Positions 45,759-58,440 of a DNA stretch of 64,000 nucleotides are shown piece by piece. The notes beneath the pieces were generated by a model. That model was not told where the DNA came from. It saw nothing but the letters and a program-made list of their open reading frames with translations, and did not search any database. Source of the DNA: Rotaria macrura (taxonomy: Eukaryota; Rotifera; Eurotatoria; Philodinida; Philodinidae); the NCBI GenBank assembly GCA_900239685.1, contig OENT01000182.1, positions 106,231-170,230 on the forward strand, given 5' to 3'. Numbering within the stretch: position 1 is the first letter of the stretch; each line of letters opens with the position of its first letter. The translations under genes and the position numbers were made by a program.

Positions 45759-47264
45759 ATGAGTCTCGATGTGCTTGCCGAACAAAAACGATTACAACAA
45801 ACAACACCATTGTTCAATGCTGAACTTGTCAGTAAATATTCAAAATATGTTAAAACCATAGGAAAACGGGTTGTCGAAGGTATGTTATAGAATTTTAAGA
45901 GCGAAATGTTTAGCACCAATATATTTTGTTTTGTTTTATTGTAGTTGAATTTTGTTGGTTTCAAGCGAATCCATGTCAAAGTTTCCGATTACGAATGACT
46001 GAAAAGCAATTCATCGAAGCACAAAAATATATTACTTCCAAAAGTATGTTTCAAACCTAAAGTTAGATACTATTCTTTTGAAAGATGCCATCCTTCCGCC
46101 TCTTCACTAACACACACGAAAAAAAAAAAATAAAACTTTTTTTTATTTTGAAACAAAAATATTCGATTGCATTCGAGTATGTTTACAACTGATGAGATCG
46201 AATACAGCAAAGAAATGACTAACTTTCAGTCAAAACTTTTATTTTGGCAGCTGTGTGATTGGCTATTTTAAACTTAGATTGACATGATACATCGAACTAA
46301 GTTATTGACTGTAGATATCTTTACAATTTTCATTCGAGCAAAACAAATCTCATCGTTCCCAGTAAATTCTCAAGAATAAATCCATCTGACTTAGCTTATA
46401 GTATTTATTGAAAATCTTGGAATGATTCTTTCGGTAAGATCTTCATTCTCAAGCCACAACCATATGGGATAGATTTTCATTTTGTGACAGAATATCATAT
46501 TAAAATACAACACAAAGAATTTCAGAAGGAAATCCTCTATGACAATCACTTTCGTGACTCTTTTCATGTAATTAGAGTGTCACTCGAAAAACACATGATT
46601 TTATCTTACAATTATCTTTCATCTGAGAAGAGAAAAATATGTCTGAGGTAGAAATTTCAGAAAAAGTCAAATTACGTCAATGCAAACAAAATATTCATAT
46701 TTATGATGTACTCCATCGATTAAATTTCTCATTAGAACTGATATTTTCTGCTAAAATTCATAGAGACAACTGATTACTTCTGAATGTCCCAATTATTCTT
46801 TCAATCAATTCATGACTATCTTGTTTCTCTGCATTTTACAGTGAACTATTTTGCATTCTTATTTTCAGAATTATTGAATATGAATTTCGAACAATTTATT
46901 GATTTGATTGCTCCTGTATTTGCTAATAGTGCGGCTGAAATAAATGAATTTATCTTACGTTCAACATTCGATCGTTTATTTGATTTGGACTCGAATGGTA
47001 CCATTGAGCAAGAAGAATTCGATTCACTTCTAATACTACTTCGAGCATTGAATCCAAATAATGATGATTTAGATAAAAAATTTCTTTTATATGAAAATCT
47101 TCGACAAACATTTACCAATCGAAACAATCATATTTCATTTAAAGGTAAAAGACAAAATATATTTAATATACAATATGTAACGAATACAAATTTCAATTTT
47201 ATATTATTTAGAATTCAGTGAATTTGTTAAATGTGGTTACGTTCGAGAATTGTTAATGAATTGA
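45759..47264 (+). CDS. Small EF-hand calcium-binding protein (182 aa)
   Basis: Exons 45759-45879, 45945-46043, 46869-47144 and 47212-47264 join in frame to 182 codons. One canonical EF-hand loop is present near residue 120, DLDSNGTIEQEE, with Asp-x-Asp-x-Asn-Gly-x-Ile-x3-Glu ligands; it is preceded by the helix FDRLF and followed by FDSLLILLRAL. A second, degenerate hand, NRNNHISFKEFSEFV, lies near the C-terminus and lacks the first acidic ligand. The N-terminus has no signal peptide. The protein is probably cytosolic and may bind one Ca2+. The family beyond an EF-hand pair could not be named. The 825-bp intron 46044-46868 has no recognised content. Confidence 0.72.
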
Positions 47265-50200
47265 AATACAAACAAAAATTTCAAAATAAACTTCGCATAA
47301 TGATTTCTTTTACATATGCACACGTATATATGTCTAGAACTTTTTCTAAAAATATATACCAAACTGAATATTTGTAACAAAATAAAAGCCTGCGAAGTAA
47401 AATATCGACCCTGAAATGATAGATGGACAATCGTACACACGAAATATAAAGAGCAGTTTACTTATATTGTTTATGTGTTGCGCTAAAAATAAATACCTTG
47501 AATTTGTTAATGAAAAGCAATTAGAAGAAATATTTTTGCATACTTAATCAATCTCATCGAATCGATTGAAATTTACAAAGGCTCAAGGTTATGTGTTCGC
47601 ATGATTGTTAGACGTGACACTTCAATCTCTATTTTTGCATAAAAATACTACAGATTATTTTACTTACTATTGATTATACTAGTTTAGAGGCAAACGCTTT
47701 TTATATTTATAAAGTATTGCTTGTTTATATATAATTACCTTGGTTGAGGATCATAACGAATGTTTGAGACAAGAATCAAATTGACGAAAAGACACATCGT
47801 GAAAACTATCTATTCTTCTCAGACTTTTAAGTCAATATTGTTTTGTTGTAAAATTATACGACTCACATTACATATCTTATAATTGAAAGCTAGGTATTGC
47901 GGTACTCGTGAATTCAGTATCTCATAGCACAGCAAACATTGACACTTCTAGAAATTCTGAGCATTTCTATTCTACTCTTTAGATTCAGATCCTTTCGATT
48001 CTACATATATTCATGCACTAACTAATCATTAATGTTTTATGGAGGCTTGAATCTTTAGCTTGACCTGGATAAATTGAATCGATTCCAGAGAAGTATTTTA
48101 AAAAATCTAAACAATAATCGAAAAGCGAAGCATATCACGATTGATGGTATAAATTTATAATTAGATGAAGTTTATTGTGATCTTTAGTCGATATTAATTT
48201 GACTAATTACATGCAACTGTAAAACTTCATTTTATAAACGAGGTATCAAGCATGTCTTTTTCGTGATAAATAAATAAACTTCTGTTTAAAATTTGAACCA
48301 GTTGCAAAAGCTATCAAAATTATTCTTGGATTAACACGAAAATGAATTGTAGTTGGTGTAGCACGTTTTTTCGGATTACAGACCAAGCCATCGCTATTAA
48401 TAGACTTTTGATTTTATCTTTTTACATTTTTCAATATGGCAATTATTCAAGAATTCTTATCACAACAATAATATATTTACAGTACTATCCAAAGCAGATA
48501 AGATCTACGAAAGAAAAGGTGTTAAAACTCGTTGAGATCTTGTATTAACATTGTTTTAACGATAAGATCTTATTTAAACAGGACAAAGACGAGTTACGGA
48601 TAATGTTGGAGTCCTTAAAATTGCTGATTTTTTTGAAATAGACGCGTTTGTCCAACTGTCCCTCCTCTAGATGTTATGAGTGAAAACACGTTTACAGGAG
48701 TTAATTGATTTAAATATAATCAAATAGCGCGACATACTTTTTTCTTGTGGAATATACACGGACATATCCAGAAGTGTCGCATCGCATTGAGAAAAAATCA
48801 TGTAATCTCGTTCATTTCGCTTTCATGATATTTCGCTCGTGTAACTTCAATCATTACCTAAACATAATATGAATATTATCATCTCATATTGTATATCTAC
48901 CTTGTTTATTATCGTCATTGAGCTATCAAAGCCAAAAGATATAATTACATGGCATGGTGCACAGTTCTATTCCAGTTTGTTTGCTTTTTTTGGATGCGTT
49001 GATTGATTCGGTTAGAAGAGTAGTACGGAATCCCTATCACTCTGCTACTGGTGAAAGCTAATATTGTTTATTGTAGATGGCAAGTATGCAGATACTTGCT
49101 CATTGAAATAATGATGAAGTCAAGTTCAGTTCTTTCTCGGTCAAATGCATGATTCATTGACGTATACTCAAGTCATTATCGATAGAGTAAAGTAACTGTA
49201 TATATTTGTTCGATAAAAACTTTTCTACAAATATATTTCTGGAAATTTCTGTAGAGATTAGTTCAGAACTGGCTAGAATGTTTCGATAACAGAGTTCTAC
49301 TTCCAGGAAAACGAAACAATCGACTCTTTTACACTACTGAAACGAAATTGATCGATTTCTTAAAACCCGTGTTCATTGCATGAACATCCCGATCGCAAAA
49401 TTTTAACTAGAATAATATCGAGATCAAAGAGTAAGACTCATTTGAGAGAGAACAGTCATCATAGGACTCTATCTTGTAGCATTACTACTCACAACGATCA
49501 AGTATTCCATCGGTAAATTCAATAATAGAATGAGATGAGAGTGAAAGAACTGACTTCAGAATTGAGATGGGCAAGCATCGTGTCTAATGTCATACTGGTA
49601 AGTCTAAAGAATTCCTCACATAATACTTCGCCTTATGCAAAACAGATGTTAATGCAGAAACGTAACAATACGTATACCCTATGAATAATATAATATAAGA
49701 ACAATGATCACGCTCGAGCTTTATTCATTGACGAACCTGGCTGAAAATTATTTGAAAGCAGTATTAACTTTTGGTCGAAGAATCCAAGAGCTAAGGTTCA
49801 GTGAATCCGAAAGAACTTACAGAAGATAAAGACTATTGGTAACACTCGTGTTCACCTACTCGACAGTAATGATTCATTCAAAAGTATGATAAATAGTTTT
49901 CACTACGTACATAATTATCTTTTCCCCAATGTCACGAAGCGAAATAATAAAAAGTAAGAAGTAGAGAAAAATAATGATTATAGACGTACATGTAGAGCAA
50001 CTAAAGCATTGTTATTCAAGGAAGTGCCTGAACTGATTGACATCGTCGAACATTCCAGACATTAACTTAATGGATTACCTTTGGGTCATTAAAAAATATC
50101 GTTCCGACAAGAGAAAAATATAAAATAACTATCAATTCTAGAGATTTCTGTACGAAGAACAATAGAAAACAAGCTTGACTACTCTGAAACAGTTAGTTCT

Positions 50201-52484
50201 ATCGATGAAAGCATAATGGTTGGCGTTGAGTAACGTGAAAGTAGAAAGGATTAACAATGAATTGGAATAAGTTTCTATCGTACACTATGCCCTATCTTTC
50301 AATACACCTATATAAGTGTATATTTAGAACTGATCTCTTTTCATATGCTGGTCAGCATGTCGTATAAAATCGAAATTCTTTATAGTTTATGCCGAAAATG
50401 TTCAGTGATTGTACTTCGGACTCTTTGCTCGACTTAAAAACTACAATTTAAATATCTAGTAATGAAAATATTTATGAGAGTATTGATTTATTTAATATAA
50501 ACAATAAATTCTATTTGATTTTCATTCCATGTACATGGTGACAAAAATTGCTTTAAATTTTACGCACATCTTGGATTTGTAAAAGTTTTATTTTTCCTAT
50601 TGTTGTTGCCAGTGAACGTATGCTTATGATCGCTAAATGTCTTACATACTGTAGAATTTTATTTAACAGCAAATTTCATTGTCGTTTATTATAAAAACCA
50701 GTCACACATACAGTAGCATCTTAAACGTTGTTTCCATTGCTGACTTCAATAACTGTAATTGATGAACTGATTTTGTTTCTCTTCTTTCTTAAGGAAAGTT
50801 GGCGACCAGCATGGAACAAAATTAGTTTTGAACAAATTAGATAGCATTACTAAATGAAACTGATTACACAACACAGAATGACCAATTATATTCATATTGG
50901 AAATATATTGACAGTTAATGTTTTGCCATTGTACTTAATTCATACAGGTTCACATAATAGAATCAGTTGAATACACATGCGGTCAATACACATTCGTTTG
51001 TATTTCTCTCACATGAAACATGTCGAAAGATTGATCGATTAGCAAGGATATCTACATAAAAATGCTATCATTGACATTAAACAATACAAGGCAGCAAGAT
51101 TTCGACTACTTTGATTCTGTTACTAAATATCTGATAATAGAAAATTATTTTCTTAGATAGAGTAACTGATGACAATTCGTTTCATCGTACCCACCATTCA
51201 ATTCAACCAATTTTATCAAGAGTTAAGTTATTAACTAAGAACTAACTATCAAATGAATTCGTCAAAATTTAGATTTCTTGTTATTTTCGTTTCAAGACTT
51301 ACAGTGATTTTCATAAAAACAATCCAATACACGTATTCAAGGCATACATATATGTGAATGCGAATGAGACTTAAATCTTGATGACGTAGCACACTGAATG
51401 TGGCATGCTATTGAGTACAATGGTTGTTCCGGTACGTAGTGCTGAAAAAAAAATTAATAATATGTTAATGTCAACTATACATTGTTGAATAAACGAAATT
51501 GACATGAGATTTATCATTTCAATCACGATTACCCTGGTGCCTTCCCTAATCGATTGTCGATTTACTTAAATTCTATCCGATTTAAAGATGGGAAAACAGA
51601 AATTAAAACGCTAGTCCATAAAGAAACATAGTATCGAAGCGTTAGGAAACGATCGTTTACTTAGGTTTTATTGTTCTCTAAATTGAATCTTAATCATAGA
51701 GAGATGTTGCAAAACTATGGTTTATTATGGGCAACAAATAATTGCAAAACTAGATCACTTGTTACCGAATAGAATCTACTCTAAGTGTTCCTGAATTGTA
51801 TTTTTAGATACTGTGTGATGTGAAAAAAACAATATTAGTCCTCCAATCATATTCGATGGACTAGAGTTAATGTAGCGTTCAACACTTTTCTAATTACGAC
51901 CATGGGTTCAGGTATTCAAAAGATCTGTATAATGTGTTTTTTCAAAAATAATTATGTGAGACTAAGTTTCCGTTCTAAAATATATTATGGTTTTCTAAAT
52001 TGAATCGAACCATTTTTTTATACATTATAATTGTATATGAGTCAGGTGTTGCATAGAAGAAAAGTTAGAAAGAAAGAATTATGGTATTATAGACATCATT
52101 CGAATAATTATATATAATGTATAAAGATTGATATTGCTAGATTGTAAACGAGAGACATCTATTGCAAATGATCCAATATTTAAAATTTCAGTTTTATTCA
52201 GTTTTAATTCAATCGATTTAAAGTAAATAGTATATTTTCTTTCTTAAATTAAATTAATAGCTTATCTCTAAATCTCAAGACCGGAAGAATCATTGTCAAT
52301 CGTATATTGAGTATTCCCATGAGTAAAATAAAATGGCTGCCAGTGTTCTATTTCATCTCATTGTTGTTATTTATTTCTTGTTTTGCCTTTAGTTTCATGT
52401 CAACAGTAACTGCAAATGTTTTCATTCTCTTGATTATTCTTTAAGTTTTTTTTTCTCTTGAAAATCAATTATACCAACCAAAAC
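47265..52484. other. Long gene-free stretch upstream of PKC
   Basis: About 5.2 kb of AT-rich sequence. No coding frame with domain or exon character, no RNA gene and no clear repeat pair was found. It ends in the 5' region of PKC, so distant regulatory sequence is possible but not visible. Confidence 0.4.
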
Positions 52485-55400
52485 ATGGTTATTTTCAATG
52501 GAAAAATGTTTTTGAAAATTATCGAAGCTGATGATTTACGTCCAACTGAACATTCAACACGTTATTTTCCTCAAAATCCATCATCAGTGTTTGTTAGTCC
52601 ATATGTATCAATTGATATTGATGATCTACCATTGGGACGTACACATACGAAAGAAAAAACAACCACACCATCATACAATGAAGAATTTTCAAGTGATGTG
52701 TACAGTGGACAACAATTACATTTTACAATATTTCATGATGCTGCATTACCGCCTGATGAGTTTGTTGCTGATTGTACAATTAAATTTGAAAATATTCATG
52801 ATAAAAAAAGTGACATATGGATTGATCTTGAACCAGCCGGACGTATTCATGTCTCTATTGAATTGCAAGGGCAATTTAGTGATTGTAAGTGTGGAACAAT
52901 TTTTAAACTCGACAAGAAAAAGTGACGAAAACTTTATTTATTTATTCTTCTACTAGCTGTTAGTAACGAACGACATTTCAAACGAAATAAACAAGCTTTT
53001 GCTCAACGACGTTTTGCTGTTGTACGTCGTGTTTATGAGATAAATGGACATAAATTCATGGCAACATTTTTTCGTCAACCAACATTTTGCTCAATTTGCT
53101 CAGAATTCATTTGGTAAGCGCTTCGACTCTGTTTTCAGTCTTTTCTTCGTAAATACTAGTAAAAAACTATGCATGCGCGACTAAAATAAAAACGAACAGC
53201 ATTAATAAACTCATTTTTCCAGGGGTATCTTTCGTACGCAAGGTTATCAATGTCAAGGTAAGAATGGATGTTGCTTCCCAATCACTGTTGTGTTCAACGT
53301 CAAAACACTTGTGCTTGTTCATGTGAAATTTTGTTTTCTGTCTACACAGACAATACCGTTTTGTGGTGCATGAGACAGACATACCTACTCGAATGTTTTT
53401 CTTTTCTTTGAATAGCAAAACAAGTAAATTCATTTTCTTTTCTCTAGTGTGTACATGTGTGATACATAAACGATGTAAGGCATCTGTAGTTACAACTTGT
53501 CCTGGAATTCGAACATGTTTTGAAGTATGATCTATGAAAATATATGATTTGATTTCGTTAAATGAAGTGTTCTTTTGTTTACATTTAGTATCGTGAAAAA
53601 CGTTTCAAAATTAATGTACCTCATCGATTTGTTGCACATACTTATCGATTATTTACGTTTTGTGATCATTGTGGATCACTTTTATGGGGAGCTTGGAATC
53701 AAGGAATGCAATGCCGAGGTAATGATAATATGTCGATTGGAATTCGAAGCGGAAAACAGCCCTTGTATTAGTTGAACTTTGCTATTTCAATAGTTTTCTT
53801 GGGACCAAGATGATATCTAGGAAACAGATGTCTCATAAAATATCATTTTTAAGTCGAATGTTAACAAGCAAAACGGGATAGATACTGTTCGAAAATCATT
53901 TGAGATCTAGATTCTTACCAAATAATGTTAATAATCTATTTTTATTTGTTTCTTGTGCATATATTACCACTGGTCTACTTTGATTTTGTTCAATGAGTAG
54001 AAGGCAAAAGAAAGCCGTGGGTTAGAACGCGATACTCTTAAGGTATGTTACACTAATATGTAGAGGTCACTCTTACATCAAAAAATTTACTGATGAGGAA
54101 TAGCGTCATCGAAGAATATTTGTTGAGAACGTTTTGTAATTGTCTGTAAAATTTGAGCACACGATTTTCTAGTCAAATGATAACAATCTTCCATTAGTTT
54201 CTTGCTATTCTATACTTGATCTATCGATCAATGTTCTTCAGTCTCTGTAAACCTATGATCAACATTCATAGAATACTGTGACATTTCTCTTGCTCGATAT
54301 CAGCTATGTTACTAAGTCAATAGTACAATAGATCTGTAACATATCTTTCGAATAGTTACAACAAAATTCTCATAGAAGATAGGCTCAAACAAAGTAACTG
54401 GCTCATCGTTAAATTTCGGCACGAATTACGTCAACCTAGTTTTCATTCACTTCATTCATTGACTCAGTCTACTGATAACTATCGATAGAAACTTCACCTT
54501 TAAGAATACAAAAATTAGGAAGCATTTTCCTTCTCTCATCACAAATTTAGTGTCACTACAGATCATCAGATCACGAACTTCATCAATGTTCGTTGTTCAC
54601 AACTTTTCTACTCATTTAGTGTGTGAGCAATGTACCAGTGTTTGAAACTTGTAGATTTTTCTGACTTTCGGGTTTCAATAGTTCCATAGGAGATTTTTTT
54701 TGTAGGTCTCCCTAATAATAACCTATCCGTCGTCTATGTCACTTAGTGACTTCACCCATTCTTATCTTTGAGATATTAGACATAACTGATCTCTCGGAGA
54801 TATTGGCTTATTTAACTTTATTTTAATCTAAAGCAAGAACTCATGTCAACAAGAGTATTATGTTTCTCATTAATATCCCAAGCAGACAAGAATTTGGAAA
54901 CACGCATTTAAATGCATCAAACGGAAACGGCGATTTTGACCCACTTGCGCTCCTTGATACAACGCATTTCTCGTGTAAAATGTTCACTTTTAAATTATGA
55001 AAAGGACGAAAAATCCACAAATTGAGTGCTTAAACGCTATCTTATTTCAGAATAATTCAGAACATTACGTTTAAATACTCAATTTATGAAATTTTCCTCG
55101 TTTTCATAATTTAAAAGTGAACATTTTAAACAAGAAATGCGTTTTATCAACGAGCGCGAGTGGGTCAAATTTGCGGCTTTCGTTTGATGCGTTTAAACGC
55201 GTGTTTCCAAATTCTTGTCTGCTTGGATACTTCTCATATTTTCTAATGCATTTTTTTGTTATTTCAATCATTTGAATATGAGGATTATTTTTCTTGGAAA
55301 ACAAACTATTCTCTATTTAGAATGCAAATTAAATGTACATAAACGATGTACACGCAATGTTGCCAATGATTGTGGGTTAGATAAGAGGAAACTCGCGTCA

Positions 55401-58400
55401 GTACTAGCTGATCTTAACATTAATACAGAGCCACAAAAAATGGTACGTGTTAATTTGAATTCTTTCTACGTGAAACATGTTGTTTTTCTTTCTATTTAGA
55501 CTAATTTACCGAGCGAAATAGATAGTATGTATATTAGTTTTACATTTCAAAGCTGATAGAAAACTCGTTCGATTTTCTTTTCGTTTTCTAGCATCATCTG
55601 CTAATCAGGCAGCTTCGACATCAACAAAGCATATGACTCCTCCCCCATCATTTTCATTTGATGATAGTTCAGCTAAACGAAAGCATCATAATTCAATGGA
55701 TGATTTTAACTTTTTAAAAATGCTAGGCAAAGGATCGTTTGGAAAAGTAAAAGATCATTTTTAATATTAACAGTTGTCTTGAAAAGCGTATCCTATGTAT
55801 CTTCGAAGGTTATGTTAGGGGAACATAAATTAACTGGTGAAGTATTTGCTATAAAAGTGCTCAATAAAGATGCGATTATTCAAAATGATGATGTGGAATG
55901 TACTATGACTGAACGACGAATCTTAGCTTTATCAGCTCGACATCCATTCTTAACTGGACTTTTCTGTAGTTTTCAAACAAAAGTTTGTTTTCAAATATTT
56001 TTATTTGTTAATCTTCTGCAGTATTTAAATGAAATTGTTATTTTCTTGCCGTAGGAACGTTTATTTTTAATAATGGAATATGTCAATGGTGGTGATCTAA
56101 TGTTTCAAATTCAACGCTCTCGAAAATTCGACGAAGCACGAGCACGTTTTTATGCATCTGAAGTAACTTTGGCATTAATGTTTCTACACCGACATGGTGT
56201 TATCTATCGGTATGAAGCTAGATTCTTGATTTGAAAAGGAAATAAGATAACTGTCTTTCTAGTGATCTCAAACTTGACAACATTCTACTTGATGCCGAAG
56301 GACATTGCAAAATTGCAGAGTAGGTTTTTTTTATTTATAGCAGTGTTAGTTTTTCTTGCGCATATACTTAACGATGAAATGTTATACTTTCTCTCAGTTT
56401 TATCTAATAAACATATTAAAACATTGCCTTAACCAGAAGTTATCTAAATGGATGAGTAGGGGAAATACCCACGCCACGTCTAAGTATACATATCGATAGT
56501 GAAATGAATTTTTGTTTCTTAACAATAGCTTTGTACGCTTAGTCTTCTCCAGGCGTTTCTAGCCGAAGACGGAGGTGCCTGGACATTCCTTCCCCGTTGG
56601 CTACGCCCTTTTAATAAAGTGATTCTTTTACTTGCTATTTATTATTTTCAAAAGAGCATTGTTTATTTGTCGTGTATACGGCAAAGAGAAAAAGGTCAAA
56701 CTCTATTGAGATCCAAAGTTAATTACTAAACAGAATGTTTATAGAAGAAATATTTTTCTGGATCTATTCGATTACGGATCAGTCAAAGAATATGAATATT
56801 TCTCTTTCAAAATACATTGAGTCGAGTATATAGATCAATGCTTTGCAACGAAGGTAATGCTTCATTCAACAAGAAAAGTGATTTTTATTCATATCTTATC
56901 CTATGGATGAGTTCGTACGTCAAATTGTTTTCTTTTCATTCACGCGATATATCTGATCTTCAAAGTGATAACGTGATTTGGATCAGGAATTTTCGTTCAA
57001 AGATAACTTTTAAATATGAGTCCATCAAAAATTAAGCAATTGTTTTCGCAAATAAGTCTTAAGATCTGAAGTTCGTGCATAGAAAGTGTGCTATTGATAT
57101 CACTGGAGGTTAGAGCAATTGAATAGACATCGCCTTTACCAGTGTTGCATCCAAATTCATCTGTAGTACAAAAAAAAAACGAGTTCCTCCGAGACTATCA
57201 TGATTAATCGGTGAATAATAGAACAGTTTTTGTTTTTCGTTTATTTTGATTTCTAAAGACATTTTTTCTTTGTAAACTTCTTTCGATTTACGCATTGTTT
57301 TTAACGATATTTCTATTTCAATTTTAGTTTTGGCATGTGTAAAGAAGGTATATTTGATGGCAAATTAACATCAACATTTTGTGGAACACCTGGTATGTGA
57401 CATCGGTTGTCATACTTCATCCTTAAAAATATGATTTCATTTTTCTTCGTTAGACTATATTGCGCCTGAAATTCTTCAAGAATTAGATTATTCATTTTCG
57501 GTTGATTGGTGGGCATTAGGTGTATTAATGTATGAAATGATGGCTGGTCAACCACCATTTGAAGCTGACGACGAAGATAGTTTATTTGAGTCGATTCTAC
57601 GCGATGAAGTACTCTATCCTGTATGGTTATCGAAAGAAGCCGTACATATTCTTAAATCAGTAAGTAACTGTGAAAGAAAAACGAGATGTATTGGAATGAT
57701 TTCTTCACAAATTTTAGTTTATGACTAAAAACCCAGCTAAACGTCTCGGTTGTGTAGCTGCACAAGGGGGCGAAGATGCAATCAAGCGTCATGCATTTTT
57801 TGCAGGAAAAATCGATTGGGATGCGTTAGAACATCGACAAGTTAAGCCCCCATTTAAACCAAAAGTGGTATGTGAAAAAAAAGGATTATTCTCATTCAAA
57901 TTCGAAAATAATGAACGAAAACTATAATTTCATTCGTAGGTTAATCCACGTGATACAAGCAATTTTGATAAAGATTTTACAAACATGCCTGTAGCATTCA
58001 CACCTATCGAATCGGTTATTGTCAAAGCAATAAATCAAGATGAATTTAAAGAATTTTCATATCAAAACCCTGATTGGCGTTGTTTAGAACGCGGTGAAAT
58101 ACCGAAAGATGATGCTAATGATGGTCGACGTGCATTACGTGATGATTTAACTGTCAATTTAAAACAAACACTACCAATGACACCGATATCATCGAATCCA
58201 TCAACAACAAACGATAATGTATCATCAACAATAACAGTTGTTAAAACCGATCATACGCCAATCCCACATGCTGAATCCAAACGAAATACAACTACAGCAC
58301 CATTGCAATTAAATTCCATAACAACATCAACAACAACACCAACTATGACGAATGCTCAACAAAAAACAATGATACATAATAATATTAATAATAAAACAGT

Positions 58401-58440
58401 AATTCTGAATCGTTCAACAACAGATGAAACCGATATGTAA
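52485..58440 (+). CDS. Novel-type protein kinase C, epsilon/eta-like (802 aa)
   Basis: Fifteen exons: 52485-52884, 52957-53113, 53223-53257, 53448-53524, 53589-53718, 55321-55442, 55500-55524, 55592-55746, 55809-55982, 56055-56209, 56263-56319, 57328-57392, 57454-57659, 57718-57867 and 57940-58440. The start MVIFNG matches PKC epsilon MVVFNG. Order: C2 domain (about 1-135, [17 protein letters not shown]), a pseudosubstrate-like [10 protein letters not shown]1A ([20 protein letters not shown] onward), C1B ([20 protein letters not shown] onward), and the kinase domain with [28 protein letters not shown] and the activation loop TFCGTPDYIAPE. Next come the turn motif TPIES and the hydrophobic motif FSYQNPDW. 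Novel PKCs respond to diacylglycerol without Ca2+ at membranes. Unusually, about 120 Thr/Asn/Ser-rich residues follow the hydrophobic motif. Two long introns (53719-55320 and 56320-57327) carry inserted sequence. Confidence 0.92.
54878..55226. mobile_element. Foldback/MITE-like element in a PKC intron
   Basis: The ends are CCAAGCAGACAAGAATTTGG (left) and its reverse complement (right). The arms continue inward for about 150 bp with mismatches, sharing GGAAACACGC, GATGC/TGCATC, AACGCATTTCT and GTTCACTTTTAAATTATGAA blocks. There is no coding content. It lies between the two halves of the C1B coding region (exons 5 and 6) and accounts for much of the large size of that intron. Confidence 0.65.
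56440..56610. other. GC-richer insertion-like segment in PKC intron 56320-57327
   Basis: Within an AT-rich intron this stretch has noticeably higher GC, with AAATACCCACGCCACGTC, and later CTCCAGGCGTTTCTAGCC and CATTCCTTCCCCGTTGGCTA. Composition suggests inserted repeat DNA, but no ends or second copy were found in the window. Confidence 0.3.
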
